Part shown: piece after piece, positions 5,202-8,397 of the stretch
Layout: every line of letters begins with the position of its first letter
How positions within the stretch are numbered: the stretch's first letter is position 1
Origin: Candidatus Cloacimonadota bacterium
GTDB taxonomy: Bacteria; Cloacimonadota; Cloacimonadia; Cloacimonadales; TCS61
Direction: 5' to 3'
Assembly: GCA_011372345.1 (NCBI GenBank)
Contig: DRTC01000459.1
Span: 1-8,397 of the forward strand
DNA: 8,397 bases
Translations under genes and position numbers: made by a program
The notes under the pieces: generated by a model
What the model was told of the DNA's origin: nothing
The model's input: only the letters and a program-made list of their open reading frames with translations
The model's database searches: none

Positions 5202-8189
5202 ATGAAAAATCAAATACAACTGGTTCTGAAAGATAACATCAAAGATGTTTTAGGTGAAAAAGTTGAGAGAAACGCAGTCAATTTCTTAAACCTCTATACC
5301 GGGAAAATCAAGACCGGAAAGATTTTCAATATCACTTATGATTTGAATCAGGAAGAACTTTCCCGTTTTGCAGATCTCGGTTTGAAAGATGAAATAATCC
5401 ACGATGTTTACCTTAATTCCTTCTATCAAAATGACTTTTTCAAGTCCTTCATTCTCATCGCCAAACTGCCTGGAGTTACTGATGATGAAGGTGTTTCCGC
5501 TCAAAAAACTCTAAATGATATTTTAGGTCTGGATTTGGATGTGAACACCCAGCATATTTTCACGGAAGATATTTATTTGATTGAGAAAGAGCTTCCTGAA
5601 AATGATTTACAACGACTATCAGAAGAACTTTTAGGAAATAAACTTATTCACCATTTCGAGTTTGGAAAATTCACAGGCAAGGTTGATTATTTACCTGAAG
5701 TGAAGATTAAAGAGAATATCGAAACTGAAATCATCGATTTGAATGTGAGTGATGAAGAACTTCTAAAAATCTCGAAAGATAGATTACTTTCTTTGAATTT
5801 AGAAGAGATGAAAGCAATTCAAAAATATTTTGCAGACGAGAAAGTTATTAGAAATCGCAGGAAAAATGGTCTCTCGGAAAATCCAACTGATTGCGAATTG
5901 GAAGTGCTGGCGCAAACTTGGAGCGAACACTGCAAACATAAAGAATTTGCTGCTACAATTCATTATAAAAATCTGGAAACCGGAGAAGAAGAAACTATCG
6001 ATTCGCTTTTCAAAACTTATATCAGAAAATCAACTGAAATCATTCGTGATAGATTGAAGAAAGCAGGCAACAACTGGCTTCTGAAGATTTTCACCGATAA
6101 TGCCGGAGTTGTGAAAATAAATGATGAATCAGTTTTTGTCTGGAAAGTGGAAACGCACAATTCTCCTTCTGCTATCGACCCTTACGGCGGAGCAATAACC
6201 GGAATTTTAGGAAACAATCGTGATCCGTTAGGAACTGGAATCGGCGGTGGAAAATTGCTCTTCAATACAAATGTTCTCTGCTTCGGACCTCCGAATTATG
6301 ATAAAAAACTTCTTCCTGGACAACTCCATCCCAAAAGGATATTCGAAGGAGTTAGACACGGTATAGAAGATGGTGGGAATAAATCCGGAATTCCAACTGT
6401 GAATGGTTCCATAATTTTTGATGACAGATATTCCGGCAAACCGCTGGTTTACTGCGGAACCGGCGGTGTGATGCCTTTCAAATTTGCAGGAGTAAATTCG
6501 TGGGAAAAACCGATCGAGGATGGTGATTTGATCATCATGGCTGGAGGAAGAGTCGGCAAAGACGGAATTCATGGTGCAACCTTCTCATCTGCTGAAATCG
6601 ATGAACACTCTCCGCAATCCGCTGTTCAGATTGGAAGTCCCATCACCCAAAAACTGGTTTCTGATTTTATGCAGCCGGCAGTAGAAAGAGGTTTGATCAA
6701 ATGTTCGACTGATAATGGTGCTGGAGGTTTATCTTCTTCTGTAGGAGAACTTGCCGAGATCAGCGGAGGTGCTCTGGTTAATCTCGAGAATGTTCCTTTG
6801 AAATATTCCAACCTGAAACCATGGGAAATTTTTGTATCCGAATCGCAGGAACGCATGACTTTTGTCGTGAAAAAGGAAAACAAGCAGGAACTTTTCAATC
6901 TGGCAAAAGAGCGGGAAGTGGAACTAACTGAAATCGGGAAATTTACTTCCACCGGTTTCATAGATGTGCGTTATAATAACGAGAAAGTTGCTTTGTTGGG
7001 AATGGATTTCCTGCATAATGGAGTTCCCGGAAAATACCTGCAGGCAGAATGGAAAAAACCGCAACTTTCCAAACCTGAAATTCCAGAAAACCTCGATTAC
7101 AACGAGATTTTATTAAAACTGATGGGAAGCCTGAACATCTGTTCCCGTGAAAATGTTATTCGGCAATATGACCATGAAGTTAAAGGAAAAACGATTATCA
7201 AATCTTTGATGGGAAAAGATGGGAAAACTCCGCAGGATGCTGCTGTGATGCGATTGAATTTTGATAGTTATGAAGGAATTGCCATTTCTAACGGAATCTG
7301 TCCGAAATATGGAGATATCGATGCTTATGAAATGAGTGCCGGAGCGTTTGATGAAGCAATTCGTCAAATCATTTCCATTGGCGGAAAACTGCCTGATATC
7401 AAAGATAATTCAAATCGTTTCTGGACTGTGAATGATAATTTCTGCGTTCCCGATTCTGCCTTTGATGCGGAAAATAATCCTGACGGCAAACAGAAACTGG
7501 CGAAACTCGTGCAGATGAACAAAGCACTTTTCGAGATGAGCACTTTCTTCAATATCCCGATGACTTCCGGCAAAGACAGTATGAAAAACGATTTCAAAGC
7601 CGGGAAAATTAAGATTTCTGTTCCACCCACGATTCTTTATTCGATGGTTGCGAAAATCGATGATGTTAGAAAAACAGTTACCAGCAACTTCAAGGCAGCT
7701 GGTGATCTGATCTACATTTTAGGAAAAACTTACAACGAACTCGGTGCTTCGGAGTTTTATAAATTTTATGATGAACTCGGAGCGAATGTTCCCAAAGTCA
7801 GGAAAGAGAATGCAAAAAAATTGTATAAAAAAGTAATGATTGCTAACGAGCAGAATCTAATCGAATCATGTCATGACCTTTCCGATGGAGGATTAGCGGT
7901 TGCAGTTTGCGAAAGTGCGATTGGAACTGATTTTGGTGCAGAATTGGATTTAACTGATTTTGGAGATTTGAGTTTAAATGCGATACTTTTTTCTGAATCT
8001 CATTCGCGGTTTGTGGTGAGTATCAAACCTGGAAATAAAAAATTATTTGAGAAAATATTTGGTGAGGATTGTAAATTCATTGGAAAAGTGAATTTTGATA
8101 AAGTGATGGAAATAATTAAAAATAACGATAAAGTTGTTGATTTGGAGATTGAAGAATTGGAACAGGCTTGGGATAAAAGATTGGAATAG
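5202..8189 (+). CDS. purL: Phosphoribosylformylglycinamidine synthase, PurS-PurS-PurL fusion without glutaminase
   Basis: This enzyme converts FGAR to FGAM using ATP and ammonia. At 995 aa it is between small PurL (~740 aa) and the glutaminase-fused large PurL (~1,300 aa). Residues 4-72 and 82-157 are two PurS-like units; the second has the PurS pattern LPGVTDDEG and a YLIEKEL strand. A linker follows, then the FGAM-synthase core: TWSEHCKHK with active-site H243, VETHNSPSAIDPYGG (H319), GTGIGGGKLL, the second half with TSGKDSMKND (G790-K791-D792) and HDLSDGGLAVAV (from H891). The protein ends at about the place where large PurL enters the glutaminase domain, with no GATase motifs, so a separate PurQ must supply ammonia; it is not in the window and would be expected nearby. 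ATG 5202 is preferred from its ribosome binding site. No frameshift is seen. Confidence 0.95.
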   Translation: MKNQIQLVLKDNIKDVLGEKVERNAVNFLNLYTGKIKTGKIFNITYDLNQEELSRFADLGLKDEIIHDVYLNSFYQNDFFKSFILIAKLPGVTDDEGVSAQKTLNDILGLDLDVNTQHIFTEDIYLIEKELPENDLQRLSEELLGNKLIHHFEFGKFTGKVDYLPEVKIKENIETEIIDLNVSDEELLKISKDRLLSLNLEEMKAIQKYFADEKVIRNRRKNGLSENPTDCELEVLAQTWSEHCKHKEFAATIHYKNLETGEEETIDSLFKTYIRKSTEIIRDRLKKAGNNWLLKIFTDNAGVVKINDESVFVWKVETHNSPSAIDPYGGAITGILGNNRDPLGTGIGGGKLLFNTNVLCFGPPNYDKKLLPGQLHPKRIFEGVRHGIEDGGNKSGIPTVNGSIIFDDRYSGKPLVYCGTGGVMPFKFAGVNSWEKPIEDGDLIIMAGGRVGKDGIHGATFSSAEIDEHSPQSAVQIGSPITQKLVSDFMQPAVERGLIKCSTDNGAGGLSSSVGELAEISGGALVNLENVPLKYSNLKPWEIFVSESQERMTFVVKKENKQELFNLAKEREVELTEIGKFTSTGFIDVRYNNEKVALLGMDFLHNGVPGKYLQAEWKKPQLSKPEIPENLDYNEILLKLMGSLNICSRENVIRQYDHEVKGKTIIKSLMGKDGKTPQDAAVMRLNFDSYEGIAISNGICPKYGDIDAYEMSAGAFDEAIRQIISIGGKLPDIKDNSNRFWTVNDNFCVPDSAFDAENNPDGKQKLAKLVQMNKALFEMSTFFNIPMTSGKDSMKNDFKAGKIKISVPPTILYSMVAKIDDVRKTVTSNFKAAGDLIYILGKTYNELGASEFYKFYDELGANVPKVRKENAKKLYKKVMIANEQNLIESCHDLSDGGLAVAVCESAIGTDFGAELDLTDFGDLSLNAILFSESHSRFVVSIKPGNKKLFEKIFGEDCKFIGKVNFDKVMEIIKNNDKVVDLEIEELEQAWDKRLE

Positions 8190-8195
8190 AACACT

Positions 8196-8239
8196 GATTG
8201 GACTCGACTTCAAAGCGGAGCGTGGAGTTGAGAACAATC
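8196..8239 (+). other. Hairpin A, copy 5, after purL
   Basis: The inner stem is 8203-8211 with 8224-8232, plus A8212-T8223. The outer stem GATTG (8196-8200) pairs with CAATC (8235-8239) across a GA/AA internal loop. GATTGGA also occurs at 8179-8185 at the very end of purL, a 7-nt echo that may be chance. Confidence 0.7.
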
Positions 8240-8308
8240 CAAAGAATATCCAATATCGAACAAGGAATTTCCAATGAAGAATAAACACACCTCCCGGCTG
8301 AAGCCGTA

Positions 8309-8360
8309 CTCCTCTTCCGTCTCCACTTCCTTACGCCGGGACAAGCAAGAGGAGATTTTT
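8309..8360 (+). terminator. Hairpin C, long form, copy 5; possible terminator
   Basis: CTCCTCTT (8309-8316) pairs with AAGAGGAG (8347-8354) and GTCTC (8319-8323) with GGGAC (8338-8342). ATTTTT follows directly, so this copy is the one most like an intrinsic terminator. The T-run is short and the stem loosely closed, so activity is uncertain. The missing D/E modules downstream would fit an operon end here, but the next gene is outside the window. Confidence 0.35.
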
Positions 8361-8397
8361 CCATATCTGGTTTGTTGTGAAAAGTCGGTGTTTGTCA

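Larger units (their letters stand above)
8196..8360 (+). repeat. Intergenic modular repeat, copy 5 (A-B-C long; D/E not seen)
   Basis: This copy lies downstream of purL, starting 6 nt after the stop. A is at 8196-8239, B at 8245-8286, CGGCT/AGCCG at 8295-8306 and the long C hairpin at 8309-8354, followed by ATTTTT. The 37 nt left before the window ends do not resemble modules D or E. Its long C segment is almost identical in sequence to copy 1, including the loop. Confidence 0.92.

Noticed and set aside
442..8286. The dispersed repeats as a CRISPR array or IS element
   Set aside because: Copies are separated by whole genes rather than short spacers, and there is no transposase, terminal inverted repeat pair or cas gene.

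Overview
The window is a bacterial nucleotide-biosynthesis locus with every gene on the + strand. It is moderately AT-rich, and each gene has a Shine-Dalgarno sequence (AAGGAG, GGGAGG, GGGAG or AAAAGG) 5-7 nt before an ATG. In order it holds the 3' end of an OMP decarboxylase gene (pyrF), pyrB and pyrI (aspartate carbamoyltransferase catalytic and regulatory chains, overlapping by one base), an IMP dehydrogenase (guaB), purM and a long purL. Several proteins are not of the usual proteobacterial type. The OMP decarboxylase looks like the eukaryotic UMP-synthase C-terminal domain, the IMP dehydrogenase looks like the Tritrichomonas foetus enzyme, PurM resembles archaeal PurM, and PurL is a PurS-PurS-PurL fusion without a glutaminase domain. 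The host could be an uncultured lineage such as Cloacimonadota or another FCB-group phylum, but this is a weak inference from gene style and repeats.

Functionally, PyrB/PyrI make carbamoyl aspartate and PyrF makes UMP. PurL makes FGAM (the ammonia-donating partner PurQ is not in the window), PurM closes the ring to AIR, and GuaB commits IMP to GMP. The locus therefore joins early and late steps of pyrimidine and purine synthesis.

The most striking content is non-coding. Every spacer between non-overlapping genes, five of five, is filled almost edge to edge by a copy of one modular repeat of about 165-255 nt. All copies lie in the same orientation as the genes. The module order is: A, a 10-bp hairpin just after the stop codon; B, a heptamer array with AA every 7 nt; C, a small CGGC-TAAA-GCCG hairpin plus a CTCCTCT/AGAGGAG hairpin in a long or a short version; D, GCG/GTG-phased 8-9-nt units; E, T-rich nonamers ending close to the Shine-Dalgarno; and F, two AATTCGTG nonamers seen only before pyrB. 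Individual copies lack particular modules. Hairpin A has G-U pairs that work only in the + strand transcript, and parts of A and C show compensatory changes, so a role as RNA in the intercistronic transcript is plausible. The only junction without the repeat is the overlapping pyrB-pyrI pair.

No tRNA, rRNA, CRISPR or transposase was seen. No gene-free stretch reaches 300 nt (the longest is 383-673), and I could not support any specific promoter.
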